64,000 nucleotides of DNA from Bradyrhizobium sp. AUGA SZCCT0283 (GCF_018130385.1 NZ_JAFCLU010000029.1:1-64000), one strand, 5' to 3'. Shown: positions 1 to 8,602, counted from the first letter of the stretch. Program-made: numbers and translations. The notes: generated by a model not told the origin, from the letters alone.

Positions 1-100
1 TCGTGTGCACTTTTGTTTGCGCAAATCGCACGCGAGACCGCGGGTGCAGCAAGCACCCGGTCTTCCCTGCGCCCTCTGATTTGGAGGAGGGCAAACGAAG
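1..100 (+). repeat. Two-hairpin intergenic repeat, copy A (cut by window start)
   Basis: The stretch folds into two adjacent stem-loops. The first pairs GACC-GC-GGGTGC (36-47) with GCACCCGGTC (53-62). The second pairs GCCCTC (71-76) with GAGGGC (87-92). A diverged copy with the same two stems lies on the other strand at about 20887-20975. Upstream similarity (TCGTGTGC, a T-rich run, GCACGCG) also matches, so the element begins outside the window. No protein-coding signal was recognised. It looks like a dispersed repeat of the Bradyrhizobium type. Confidence 0.6.
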
Positions 101-151
101 ATGCAAACCTCGGGCGACCAGCGCCGCGAGAATGCGAAGTCATATTCAGTC

Positions 152-252
152 GTCGTCACCCGCGAAGGCGGGCGACCCAGTATCCCAGAGGCAGCAGTGG
201 TTGGACCGATAAGCCGCGGCGTACTGGATCCCCCGCATTCGCGGGGGATGAC
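152..252. repeat. Palindromic intergenic repeat
   Basis: Imperfect inverted arms 152-182 and 222-252 pair, with core CCCGCGAAGGCGGG on the left and CCCGCATTCGCGGGGG on the right and ends CCAGTA/TACTGG. It sits downstream of the Lrp-type gene, which reads towards it, so it could act as a transcript end. The layout resembles the palindromes at 20638 and 23394. Confidence 0.6.
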
Positions 253-277
253 AGCCGTTGGGGTTGCGCAAAGTCTT

Positions 278-739
278 CTACACTGGCAGTGCGATCGAAT
301 ACTTCACCTGGCTCAGCGCAAAGCTCGACTCGATCGAGGCGATGCCGTCGAGCCGCGTCAGCTTGTTCTTCAGGAACGCTTCGTAGGAGGAGAGATCGGC
401 GGCGACGACGCGCAGGAGATAGTCGCGGTTGCCGGTCATCAAATAGCATTCCAGCACCTCGTCCCATTTCGAAATCGCTTTCGCAAACCGGTTGAGGTCC
501 TCTTCCTTCTGCCGCGCCAGCTTGATCGAGATGAAGACGCTGACATGGAGCCCCAACGATTTCTGATCGACGGTCGCGATGTAGCGCGTGATGACGCCGC
601 GCTCTTCCAGGAGCTTGACGCGGCGGTGGCAGGGCGAGACGGACAAGCCGACCTTGTCGGCCAGCTCCTGCATGGTCATGCGGCTGTCGGTCTGCAGCAG
701 GCTGAGGATCTTGCGGTCGATGGCATCGAGGGTAGGCAT
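278..739 (-). CDS. Lrp/AsnC-family transcriptional regulator
   Basis: The product has 153 residues, the usual length for the family. An N-terminal winged helix-turn-helix (about 1-60: LDAIDRKILSLLQ, then LADKVGLSVSPCHRRVKLLE) is followed by a ligand-sensing RAM domain (about 65-150). The start at 739 is chosen because the family begins a few residues before LDxxDRKIL; the open frame runs on to 895 but that extension is not conserved-looking. It is divergent from the E1-like enzyme at 877, and a perfect CCCAATATTGGG palindrome lies between them, so local control by an amino or keto acid ligand is plausible. The effector is unknown. Confidence 0.9.
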   Translation of the reverse strand: MPTLDAIDRKILSLLQTDSRMTMQELADKVGLSVSPCHRRVKLLEERGVITRYIATVDQKSLGLHVSVFISIKLARQKEEDLNRFAKAISKWDEVLECYLMTGNRDYLLRVVAADLSSYEAFLKNKLTRLDGIASIESSFALSQVKYSIALPV

Positions 740-781
740 TGGGATGAACTCATGGTTTCGGGGCGCATTGTGGTAAATTAT

Positions 782-793
782 CCCAATATTGGG
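782..793. promoter_or_regulatory. Perfect 12-bp palindrome, candidate Lrp-type operator
   Basis: CCCAATATTGGG is a perfect dyad in the divergent spacer, 43 bases above the regulator start and 84 bases above the E1 start. Lrp/AsnC regulators usually bind AT-centred dyads next to their own gene. Assignment to this regulator is inferred from position only. Confidence 0.5.
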
Positions 794-876
794 CGGTATG
801 TCGCAGGAAATTGAGAATTTTGGCGCCCCACCGCCCGCTAAAATCGGCGCATAATGACCCTGTCCGGAGCATCGCC

Positions 877-3243
877 ATGCCCATCGAGCCCGCACGCCTC
901 GAACTATTGTCCGCGCTGGCGCGCAAGGTGTTATGGCTGTCGTCGTGGACGATCCATCACGCCAACCACGTCCGCTCCAACGCGGATGGGCTGAAGGTCG
1001 GCGGCCATCAGGCCTCGTCCGCCTCGCTCGCCAATATCATGTCGGCGCTGTATTTCTCCGTGCTTCGTCCGCAGGACCGTGTTGCGGTGAAGCCGCATGC
1101 GAGCCCGGTGTTTCACGCCATCCAGTATCTGTTCGGCCACCAGACCCGCGAGAAGCTGGAGAATTTCCGCGGCTACAAGGGCGCGCAATCCTATCCGTCG
1201 CGCACCAAGGATACCGATGACGTCGATTTCTCCACCGGCTCGGTCGGTCTCGGCGTCGCGCAAACCCTGTTCTCGTCGCTGGTGCAGGACTACGTCACCG
1301 CGCATGGCTGGATGAAGGACCGGCCCGAGGGGCGGATGATCGCGCTGGTCGGCGACGCCGAGATGGACGAGGGCAACATCTTCGAGGCGCTGCTGGAGGG
1401 ATGGAAGCACGGGCTGCGCAACACCTGGTGGGTGGTCGATTACAACAGGCAGAGCCTCGATGCCGTCGTGCGCGAAGGGCTGTGGGCGAAGTTCGAATCC
1501 ATGTTCCGCAATTTCGGCTGGGAGGTCGTGATCGTGAAATACGGCCGCCTGATGCAGGCGGCGTTCGCCGAGCCCGGCGGCGAGGCGCTCAAGCGCTGGA
1601 TCGATAATTGCCCGAACCAGATGTATGCGGCGCTGTGCTTCCAGGGTGGCGCCGCCTTCCGCAAGCATCTGCAGGACGACATCGGCGATCAGGGGCAGGT
1701 GTCACAACTGATCGACCGGCGCAGCGACGACGAACTGCTGGCGCTGATGTCCAATCTCGGCGGCCACGACATGGCGAGCATGATCGAAGCTTTCGAGGCG
1801 ATCGATCATGATCGCCCGGTCTGCTTCATCGCCTACACTATCAAGGGCGTGGGCCTGCCGATGCAGGGCCACAAGGACAACCACGCGGGCCTGATGACGG
1901 TTGCGCAGATGGAAAAGTGGCGTAGTGCGCAGAACATCCGCCCGGGCCATGAGTGGGAAAAGTTCGAAGGCCTGTCGCAGGCGCCGGCCGAGCTCGAAGC
2001 ATTTTTGGCGGCAGCGCCGTTCAATCAGGAGGGCCGCCGTCGCCTGACCGCGCCCGCGATCGACGTTCCGCAACAGCTCACCTTCAAGCCGGCGGCGCAG
2101 ATGTCGACGCAACAGGGCTTTGGGCTGGTGCTCAATGAACTCGCGCGCGGCGATACCGAACTGGCCGCGCGGATCGTCACCGCGTCGCCTGACGTCACCG
2201 TGTCGACCAATCTCGGCGCCTGGGTCAACCGCCGCGGGCTGTTCGCCAAGGCCGAGAACCACGACCTGTTCCGGCAGGAGAAGATCCCGTCCGCCTACAC
2301 CTGGGAGTTCTCGCCGAAGGGGCAGCACCTCGAACTCGGCATCGCCGAGATGAACCTGTTCATCATGCTCTCGGCGCTGGGCCTGTCGCATCAGATCAAC
2401 GGCGAGCGGCTGCTGCCGGTCGGCACGCTATACGATCCCTTCATCGAGCGCGGCCTCGATGCGCTGAATTACGCCTGCTACCAGGATGCCCGTTTCATGG
2501 TGGTGGCGACGCCGTCGGGCATCACGCTGGCGCCGGAAGGTGGTGCGCATCAATCGATCGCGACGCCCCTGATCGGCATGGCGCAGGACGGGTTGGCCTC
2601 GTTCGAACCGGCCTTTGTCGATGAACTTGCCGTGATCATGGGGTGGGGCTTCCGCCACATGCAGCGCGAAGGCCGCGAGGGCGGTTCGGTCTATTTGCGG
2701 CTCTCGACCCGCACGGTTGACCAGCCGCAGCGGATCATGGCGCCGGAGCTGCAACGGGACATCGCCGAGGGCGCCTACTGGCTGCGCGAGCCGGGGCCGA
2801 ATTGCGACATCGTGATCGCCTATACCGGCGCGGTGGCGCCGGAGGCGATCGAGGCCACCGGCTTCATCGGCGAAAGCCACCGCGATGTCGGTTTACTGGC
2901 GGTAACCTCGGCCGACCGGCTGCATGGTGGATGGTCCGCCGCGCGGAATTTGCGGCGCGAGCGCCGTGGCATCCAGTATCTCAGCCATGTCGAAAAGCTG
3001 CTGGCGCCGTTGCCGCGTGACTGCGGCATCGTGACCGTGATCGACGGCCATCCGGCCGCGCTCGGCTGGCTCGGCAGTGTGCGCGGCCACCGCGCCGAGG
3101 CGCTCGGCGTCGAGCAGTTCGGCCAGACCGGAACAATCGGCGACCTCTATCGCCACTACGGCATCGACGCCAACGCCATCATCGACGCGGCGGAAAGCGT
3201 GACCATCGGGGCGCCGGTGCGGCACCGCAAGATGGCGGTGTGA
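877..3243 (+). CDS. AceE/transketolase-like ThDP enzyme (2-oxoacid dehydrogenase E1 type)
   Basis: The 788-residue protein resembles the homodimeric pyruvate dehydrogenase E1 (AceE). It has a ThDP/Mg motif GDAEMDEGN (159-167), GGHQAS and FSTGSVGLG segments in the first domain, and pyrimidine-binding and C-terminal transketolase-like domains. AceE proteins are near 890 residues; the missing part is essentially the N-terminal region that docks onto the E2 core. Start 877 has GGAG at 866-869. No E2 or E3 gene is nearby. The Lrp-type neighbour recalls the mdeR-mdeB arrangement of Pseudomonas putida, in which MdeB acts on 2-oxobutyrate. The substrate here is uncertain; it may be annotated simply as transketolase. 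Confidence 0.8.
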   Translation: MPIEPARLELLSALARKVLWLSSWTIHHANHVRSNADGLKVGGHQASSASLANIMSALYFSVLRPQDRVAVKPHASPVFHAIQYLFGHQTREKLENFRGYKGAQSYPSRTKDTDDVDFSTGSVGLGVAQTLFSSLVQDYVTAHGWMKDRPEGRMIALVGDAEMDEGNIFEALLEGWKHGLRNTWWVVDYNRQSLDAVVREGLWAKFESMFRNFGWEVVIVKYGRLMQAAFAEPGGEALKRWIDNCPNQMYAALCFQGGAAFRKHLQDDIGDQGQVSQLIDRRSDDELLALMSNLGGHDMASMIEAFEAIDHDRPVCFIAYTIKGVGLPMQGHKDNHAGLMTVAQMEKWRSAQNIRPGHEWEKFEGLSQAPAELEAFLAAAPFNQEGRRRLTAPAIDVPQQLTFKPAAQMSTQQGFGLVLNELARGDTELAARIVTASPDVTVSTNLGAWVNRRGLFAKAENHDLFRQEKIPSAYTWEFSPKGQHLELGIAEMNLFIMLSALGLSHQINGERLLPVGTLYDPFIERGLDALNYACYQDARFMVVATPSGITLAPEGGAHQSIATPLIGMAQDGLASFEPAFVDELAVIMGWGFRHMQREGREGGSVYLRLSTRTVDQPQRIMAPELQRDIAEGAYWLREPGPNCDIVIAYTGAVAPEAIEATGFIGESHRDVGLLAVTSADRLHGGWSAARNLRRERRGIQYLSHVEKLLAPLPRDCGIVTVIDGHPAALGWLGSVRGHRAEALGVEQFGQTGTIGDLYRHYGIDANAIIDAAESVTIGAPVRHRKMAV

Positions 3244-3260
3244 GGAGGTATCTGCGGCCG

Positions 3261-3360
3261 TCATTCCGGGGCGCGACGAAGTCGCGAGCCCGGAATCTAT
3301 CGTGAGACGGATATGCGGCTCGATGGATTCCGGGCTCGCGCGCTGCGCGCCCCGGAATGA
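3261..3360. repeat. Nested perfect palindrome repeat
   Basis: Outer 15-bp arms (3261-3275 and 3346-3360, TCATTCCGGGGCGCG) and inner 15-bp arms (3283-3297 and 3326-3340, CGCGAGCCCGGAATC) are both perfect. The unit lies just after the E1 stop and may end or protect that transcript. The nested layout is typical of dispersed Bradyrhizobium intergenic palindromes. Confidence 0.75.
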
Positions 3361-3523
3361 TGGCGGAGGAGCCTTGCCACCTCCACGCCGCTGTCCTTAT
3401 ATCCAGCGCCTGCCGCATCGCGGCACCCCGCATATGGCGGGTTCAACTGCCCCGGCTTTCGTGCAAGGATGCCTGCCGAACGCTTCCGTTCCCCTCCATT
3501 GCTCCGAGATAAAGAGGTTTCCG

Positions 3524-4954
3524 ATGGTCAATCGCATGCAATTCTACATCGATGGCGCCTGGGTCGATCCCGCCGTCAAGAAGTCCACCCCCGTCGTCAA
3601 TCCGGCGACCGAAGAAGCGATGTACGAAGTTGCGCTCGGCTCCAAGGCCGACGTCGACAAGGCCGTGGCCGCCGCCAAGCGCGCCTTCGTGACCTATTCG
3701 CAGACCAGCCGCGAGGAGCGCATTGCGCTCTTGGAAAAGATCATCGAGATCTACAAGGGCCGCATGAAGGACATCGGCGCCGCCGTGTCGGACGAAATGG
3801 GCGCGCCGCTGCCGATGGCCGAACGCCTGCAGGCCGGTGCCGGCCTTGGCCATATCGCCTCCACGCTGGAAGTGCTGAAGAACTATCATTTCGAGGAAAA
3901 CGTCGGCACCGCCGTGGTCGTGCGCGAGCCGGTTGGCGTCGTCGGCATGATCACGCCATGGAACTGGCCGCTCAACCAGATCGCCTGCAAGGTCGCGCCC
4001 GCGCTGGCCGCCGGCTGCACCATGATCCTCAAGCCCTCGGAATTCACCCCGACCTCGGCGCTGATCTTCGCGGAAATCCTCCATGAAGCCGGCGTGCCGA
4101 AGGGCGTGTTCAACTTGATCAACGGCCTCGGCCCTGAAGTCGGCGCCGCGATGGCCGAGCATCCCGATATCGACATGATCTCGTTCACCGGTTCGACCCG
4201 CGCCGGCGTCGATGTCGCCAAGCGCGCCGCCCCGACCGTGAAGCGCGTCAGCCAGGAACTGGGCGGCAAGTCGCCGAACGTCATCCTCGAAGGCGCCGAC
4301 CTCACCAAGGCGGTCACCGGCGGCGTGATGCACATGTTCAACAACTCCGGACAGTCCTGCAACGCCCCGTCGCGGATGATCGTGCCGCTGTCGAAGATGA
4401 AGGAAGTCGCCGCGATCGCCAAGGGCGTCGCCGACAAGACCAAGGCGGGCGATCCCCGCGCCGAGGGCACCACCATCGGCCCGGTCGTGTCGCGCATCCA
4501 GTGGGACAAGATCCAGGCGCTGATCAAGAAGGGCATCGACGAAGGCGCGACGCTGGTCGCCGGCGGTCCCGGCCTCCCCGAGGGCGTCAACAAGGGCTTC
4601 TATGTCCGCCCGACCATCTTCGCCGACGTCACCAACGACATGACGATTGCGCGGGAGGAAATCTTCGGACCGGTTCTGACGATCATCGGCGCCAAGGATG
4701 AAGCCGATGCGGTGAAGATCGCCAACGACACGCCCTATGGTCTCGCCGGATACGTCTCGGGCGATACGGTGGAGAGCGCGCGCCGCGTAGCCAAACAGAT
4801 CCGCGCCGGCAATATCAACCTGCAGGGCGTGCCGAACGACCGCACCGCGCCGTTCGGCGGCTACAAGCAGTCCGGCAACGGCCGCGAGTGGGGCAAGTAC
4901 GGCCTCGAGGAATATCTCGAGGTGAAGGCCGTCGCCGGCTACAACGCGGCGTAA
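3524..4954 (+). CDS. NAD(P)-dependent aldehyde dehydrogenase
   Basis: The 476-residue protein is a typical ALDH-superfamily member that oxidises an aldehyde to a carboxylate. Visible are the TPWNWP cofactor segment, FTGSTRAG, the general-base Glu in ELGGKSP (Glu245) and the nucleophile in GQSCNAPSR (Cys279), followed by EEIFGPVL. Start 3524 is supported by AAAGAGGT at 3511-3518; the open frame extends upstream through the repeat and is not coding there. The substrate cannot be read from sequence. A strong intrinsic terminator follows at 4986-5019, so the gene is probably the end of its transcript. Confidence 0.92.
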   Translation: MVNRMQFYIDGAWVDPAVKKSTPVVNPATEEAMYEVALGSKADVDKAVAAAKRAFVTYSQTSREERIALLEKIIEIYKGRMKDIGAAVSDEMGAPLPMAERLQAGAGLGHIASTLEVLKNYHFEENVGTAVVVREPVGVVGMITPWNWPLNQIACKVAPALAAGCTMILKPSEFTPTSALIFAEILHEAGVPKGVFNLINGLGPEVGAAMAEHPDIDMISFTGSTRAGVDVAKRAAPTVKRVSQELGGKSPNVILEGADLTKAVTGGVMHMFNNSGQSCNAPSRMIVPLSKMKEVAAIAKGVADKTKAGDPRAEGTTIGPVVSRIQWDKIQALIKKGIDEGATLVAGGPGLPEGVNKGFYVRPTIFADVTNDMTIAREEIFGPVLTIIGAKDEADAVKIANDTPYGLAGYVSGDTVESARRVAKQIRAGNINLQGVPNDRTAPFGGYKQSGNGREWGKYGLEEYLEVKAVAGYNAA

Positions 4955-4985
4955 ATTGATGCGGCGCCCGCGCCGATCGTGAAAG

Positions 4986-5019
4986 ATGCCGGCTGCCGAA
5001 AGGCGGCCGGCATTTTTTT
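4986..5019 (+). terminator. Rho-independent terminator
   Basis: A 12-bp stem (4986-4997 with 5002-5013, one G-T wobble), a GAAA loop and a run of seven T form a textbook intrinsic terminator 31 bases after the aldehyde dehydrogenase stop. Confidence 0.9.
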
Positions 5020-5110
5020 GACCAGAATCATCGTCAAGCTGAAGCCAGCGTCAATGCGCAAGGCGACGCGGCGACGACGCAACAACGCAACAAGAAAGTG
5101 GAGGATGCCC

Positions 5111-6001
5111 GTGAAGAAAATCGTCGTTGCGCTTGTCACGCTGATGTCGCTTGCCGGAATGGTGCAGGCCCAGACCGTCAAGGATCTGCTCGAAACCCTC
5201 AAGGTCAAATGGAACACGCCAACCGAGCCGTTCAAGATGATCGGCAACGTCTATTATGTCGGAACCGACGGCCTGGCGTCCTACCTGATCACGTCGCCGC
5301 AAGGCCATATCCTGGTGGATACGGTGATGCCGGAAGCAACCTCGCAGATCAGAGCGAGCATCGAGAAGCTGGGCTTCAAGATCACCGACATCAAATACCT
5401 CGTTAACACCCACGCGCATATCGACCACACCGGCGGCCTTGCCGAATTGAAGCAGGCCAGCGGCGGCCAAATGATCGCCGGCGAAGCCGACAAGCCGTTG
5501 CTCGAAGGCGGCTATTATCCGGGCGCGCAGGAAGACACCGCGCTGGCGTTTCCGCCGGTGAAGGTCGATCGCACGGTGCGCGAAGGCGACACGGTTAAGG
5601 TGGGGGACGTGACGCTCACCGCCCGTGAAACCCCCGGCCATTCGCCCGGCTGCACGAGCTGGGAATTCTCCGTGAAGGATGGCGACGCAACGCGCTCCGT
5701 CCTCATCTTCTGCAGCGGCACCGTGGCGCTGAACCGCCTCGTCCCCAACCCGACCTATTCCGGAATCGTCTCTGATTATCGGAAAACATTCGCGCGGGCG
5801 AAGGACATGAAGGTGGACGTGCTGCTCGCGCCGCATCCAGAAATGTACAGGATGCAGGACAAGCGTGCCATGCTCTCGGATGGCGCGCCCAATCCGTTCG
5901 TCAATCCCGGCGAGTTCAATGCCTACGCCGCGACACTTGAGAAGGCGTTTGAAGACGCGCTGGTCAAGCAGACGGCCGCCGCACAGGAGAAGAAGGGGTA
6001 A
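5111..6001 (+). CDS. Subclass B3 metallo-beta-lactamase, BJP-1-like
   Basis: The 296-residue exported protein carries the B3 zinc signature: NTHAHIDHTGG (His101, His103, Asp105, His106), the second-site His177 in TPGHSPGC and His242 in APHPEMY. The layout closely matches what I remember of BJP-1 of Bradyrhizobium. The GTG start at 5111 is preferred because GGAGG (5100-5104) is six bases upstream; the ATG at 5105 touches it. The resulting N-terminus is a clean signal peptide ending near VQAQ. Periplasmic hydrolysis of beta-lactams is the likely role; activity against any one drug cannot be inferred. Confidence 0.88.
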   Translation: MKKIVVALVTLMSLAGMVQAQTVKDLLETLKVKWNTPTEPFKMIGNVYYVGTDGLASYLITSPQGHILVDTVMPEATSQIRASIEKLGFKITDIKYLVNTHAHIDHTGGLAELKQASGGQMIAGEADKPLLEGGYYPGAQEDTALAFPPVKVDRTVREGDTVKVGDVTLTARETPGHSPGCTSWEFSVKDGDATRSVLIFCSGTVALNRLVPNPTYSGIVSDYRKTFARAKDMKVDVLLAPHPEMYRMQDKRAMLSDGAPNPFVNPGEFNAYAATLEKAFEDALVKQTAAAQEKKG

Positions 6002-6025
6002 CCGGCGCGAAGGGCGCGTGCGGAC

Positions 6026-6994
6026 TTATCCGCCGGGCGCGCCCTGCGTGTTCACATACAACGCGTAGATCGACTGACTCGCGGCCATGAACAGGCGGTT
6101 GCGCTTCAAGCCGCCGAAGCAGAGATTGGCGCACCGTTCGGGTAGCGCAATGCGGCCGATCATGACGCCATCGGGGGCGAACACCACCACGCCATCGAGC
6201 TCGGGATCGCCCATGCCCCAGCCGCACCACAGATTGCCGTCGATATCTATTCGAAAACCGTCCGGCGTGCCTGGTCCGGCATCGACAAACACGCGCTTGT
6301 TGGAAAGCTTGTCGCCGGAAGGCGAGACGTCATAGGCGAGAATCTTGCGGTTCGGCACGCCGCGGGACTCGATGACATAGAGAATTTTTTCGTCGGGCGA
6401 GAAGGCGAGCCCGTTCGGTCCCAGCACGCCCTCGGCGACGATGGTTGCTTTGCCGGTCGCGCCATCGATCCGGTAGACATTGGCGTCAATTTCGGGCTCG
6501 GCCTTGTAGCCCTCGTAATTGCCGAGCAGGCCGAACACCGGATCGGTAAACCAGATCGAGCCGTCGGATTTCACGACGACGTCGTTGGGAGAGTTGAGCC
6601 GCTTGCCGTCAAAGGAGTCCATCAGCACCGTGATCGATCCGTCATATTCGGTACGGGTGACGCGGCGCCCGCCGTGCTCGCAGGTGACCAGCCGTCCCTG
6701 CCGGTCGCGGGTGTTGCCATTGGCGAAGTTCGACGGCTTGCGGAAGATGCTGACCGCGCCGGTCTCATCCTCCCACTTGAGGATGCGCTGGTTCGGAATG
6801 TCGCTGCACAGGAGGTAGCGCCCGTCGCCGAACCACACCGGGCCCTCGGCCCAGCGCAGGCCGGTGGTCAGCCGCTCCACCGCCGACAGCTTCAGCCAAT
6901 ACTTCTCAAATCGCGGATCGAGGGCGCGGATGGCCGGATCGGGATAATAGGTGGCTGGGCGCCAGCCGGCTGAATGCAATGCTGCATCGGACAT
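6026..6994 (-). CDS. SMP-30/gluconolactonase-family lactone hydrolase
   Basis: The 322-residue protein is a six-bladed propeller of the SMP-30/gluconolactonase/LRE type. It shows AEGPVW (metal Glu), NGNTRDRQGRLVTCEHG, NSPNDVVV and GPNGLAFSPDE blades. Members open sugar-acid lactones. Start 6994 has GAGAA a few bases upstream; an in-frame ATG at 7042 would add 16 residues. It is divergent from a uronate dehydrogenase whose product is an aldaro-lactone, so hydrolysis of that lactone is a natural role, though inferred from context. Confidence 0.85.
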   Translation of the reverse strand: MSDAALHSAGWRPATYYPDPAIRALDPRFEKYWLKLSAVERLTTGLRWAEGPVWFGDGRYLLCSDIPNQRILKWEDETGAVSIFRKPSNFANGNTRDRQGRLVTCEHGGRRVTRTEYDGSITVLMDSFDGKRLNSPNDVVVKSDGSIWFTDPVFGLLGNYEGYKAEPEIDANVYRIDGATGKATIVAEGVLGPNGLAFSPDEKILYVIESRGVPNRKILAYDVSPSGDKLSNKRVFVDAGPGTPDGFRIDIDGNLWCGWGMGDPELDGVVVFAPDGVMIGRIALPERCANLCFGGLKRNRLFMAASQSIYALYVNTQGAPGG

Positions 6995-7088
6995 TTGCTG
7001 TTCTCGTTGTTGCGTTCCCTGAGCGTTTGAGTTTGCTATCATTCCCGGCTAATGACCGCAAATCGGTTGCAAGATTAAGAGGAACGAA

Positions 7089-7913
7089 ATGCCACGCATA
7101 CTGATGACCGGCGCCGCCGGCGGGATCGGCACATCATTGCGCAAGCTGCTGCCGCCGATCTATCCGGACCTGGTGCTGAGCGATCTGAAGGCGCCGGCCG
7201 ATCTCGGCAAGGACGAGAAGTTCAAGGCGGCTGATCTGGCCGATCTCGCCCAGGTCGAGGCGATCTGCGAAGGCGTCGACGGCATCCTGCATTTCGGCGG
7301 CTATTCGATCGAAGGCCCCTGGGACCAGATCCTGCAGGCCAACATCATCGGCGGCTACAACCTGTTCGAGGCGGCGCGCAGGAAGGGCGTCAAGCGCGTG
7401 GTGTTCGCCTCGTCGAACCATGCGGTCGGCTTCTATCCGCGGCATCACCGGATCGGTACCGATGTCACCGCGCGCCCCGACAGCCGCTATGGCGTTAGCA
7501 AGGTATTCGGCGAAGCGGTCGGCGCGCTCTACGCCGACAAGCACGGGCTTGGCGTGACCTGCATCCGGATCGGCAATTTCGGCGAGATGCCGCTCGATCA
7601 TCGCCGCCTGTCGATCTGGCTGAAGCCGGAAGACCTGGTGCAGCTCTGCCGCATCGGGCTCGATCATCCCGACATCCACTTCGAGCTATTCTACGGCGCC
7701 TCTCATAACGAGCGTGCCTGGTGGGACAACCATCGCGCCTACGAACTCGGCTACCGGCCGACCGGCCGGGGTGAAGATTTCCGCGAACATGCGATGGCCG
7801 AGCAGGCCAAGCTGAAGCCGGACCCGATCGGCGATTACTACCAGGGCGGCACGTTCTGCAGCATGGAGTTCGACGGCGACAAGGGCCGGATCGTGGACTG
7901 GAGCAAGCGCTAG
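7089..7913 (+). CDS. udh: Uronate dehydrogenase (NAD-dependent, extended SDR)
   Basis: The 274-residue protein matches the Agrobacterium uronate dehydrogenase pattern: Rossmann TGAAGGIG (7-14), SIEGPWDQILQANIIG, FASSNHAVGFYP and the catalytic Tyr134-xxx-Lys138 (YGVSK). It converts D-glucuronate or D-galacturonate to the aldarolactone with NAD. The RBS AGAGGAA lies just upstream of 7089. The stop overlaps the convergent GntR-type gene by 4 bases. With the lactonase, GntR regulator and IlvD-type dehydratase nearby it forms a sugar-acid block. Confidence 0.85.
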   Translation: MPRILMTGAAGGIGTSLRKLLPPIYPDLVLSDLKAPADLGKDEKFKAADLADLAQVEAICEGVDGILHFGGYSIEGPWDQILQANIIGGYNLFEAARRKGVKRVVFASSNHAVGFYPRHHRIGTDVTARPDSRYGVSKVFGEAVGALYADKHGLGVTCIRIGNFGEMPLDHRRLSIWLKPEDLVQLCRIGLDHPDIHFELFYGASHNERAWWDNHRAYELGYRPTGRGEDFREHAMAEQAKLKPDPIGDYYQGGTFCSMEFDGDKGRIVDWSKR

Positions 7914-8602
7914 TGCTTGCTCTCATCCCCCGCTATGCGGCCGAGATAGTCCGACTTGCTGAACTGCATGTGATCGACGCAGAGCTGCGCCAGCGCCCAG
8001 CTGTCACGGCCCTTCAACAGTTCGACCATCAATTCGTGCTGGCGGCGGGATAGCGCCAGCCCCTCCTTGTCGGCGAGATTCTTGGCGCGCATCGGCAGCG
8101 TCAGGTTCATGTAGTCCTGCAGCGAGCGGACCAGATACGGGTTTCCGCAGGCCGAGAACAGCGCGACGTGAAAGGCGTCGTTAGCCTCGTGGATACCGCG
8201 CAAATCCTGCGCGTCGGCCCTGGCGCAGTATTGCCGCTGTAATTCGTTCAACTGCGCGATCAGGCTGGCAGGGGCAGGCAGGGCGATCATCAGCGCCGCC
8301 TGCCGCGTCAGCATTTCCCGCACCTCGTAGATCTGGCGCACTTCGTCAGCCGAATAGAACCGCACCGTGGCGCCGATGTTTTTCTCGCGCAGCACGATGC
8401 CCTGGCGTTCGAGCTGGAACAGCGCCTGGCGCACGAAGTGCCGGCTGGCGCCGTAGCGCTGCATCAGCGTGTCCTCGACCAGCCGCGACCCCGGCGCGAA
8501 GCGTCCGAAGATGATGTCCTCCTCCAGCCGGCGGATGACCTCCGCCTGCTCCTCTTCACGCGTCGGCGCGGAAGTGTCGGTCAATGATTCCTGTGGCCTC
8601 AT
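7910..8602 (-). CDS. GntR-family (FCD domain) transcriptional regulator
   Basis: The 230-residue protein has an N-terminal winged helix (about 20-80: DIIFGRFAPGSRL, then RQALFQLERQGIV) and an all-helical FCD ligand domain (about 90-215). The start at 8602 is fixed by GGGAGG eight bases upstream and an ATGA overlap with the stop of the upstream Gfo/Idh gene, so the two are translationally coupled. FCD regulators usually respond to sugar acids or other carboxylates, which fits the neighbours. Candidate operators lie at 9653-9725, upstream of the pair. Confidence 0.9.
   Translation of the reverse strand: MRPQESLTDTSAPTREEEQAEVIRRLEEDIIFGRFAPGSRLVEDTLMQRYGASRHFVRQALFQLERQGIVLREKNIGATVRFYSADEVRQIYEVREMLTRQAALMIALPAPASLIAQLNELQRQYCARADAQDLRGIHEANDAFHVALFSACGNPYLVRSLQDYMNLTLPMRAKNLADKEGLALSRRQHELMVELLKGRDSWALAQLCVDHMQFSKSDYLGRIAGDESKH

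Noticed and set aside
101..814. 237-codon plus-strand open frame at the window start
   Set aside because: Overlaps the Lrp-type gene in antisense and begins in a repeat; no domain.
3302..3523. Longer start for the aldehyde dehydrogenase
   Set aside because: The extension translates the palindromic repeat; a clear RBS and the family N-terminus fit 3524.
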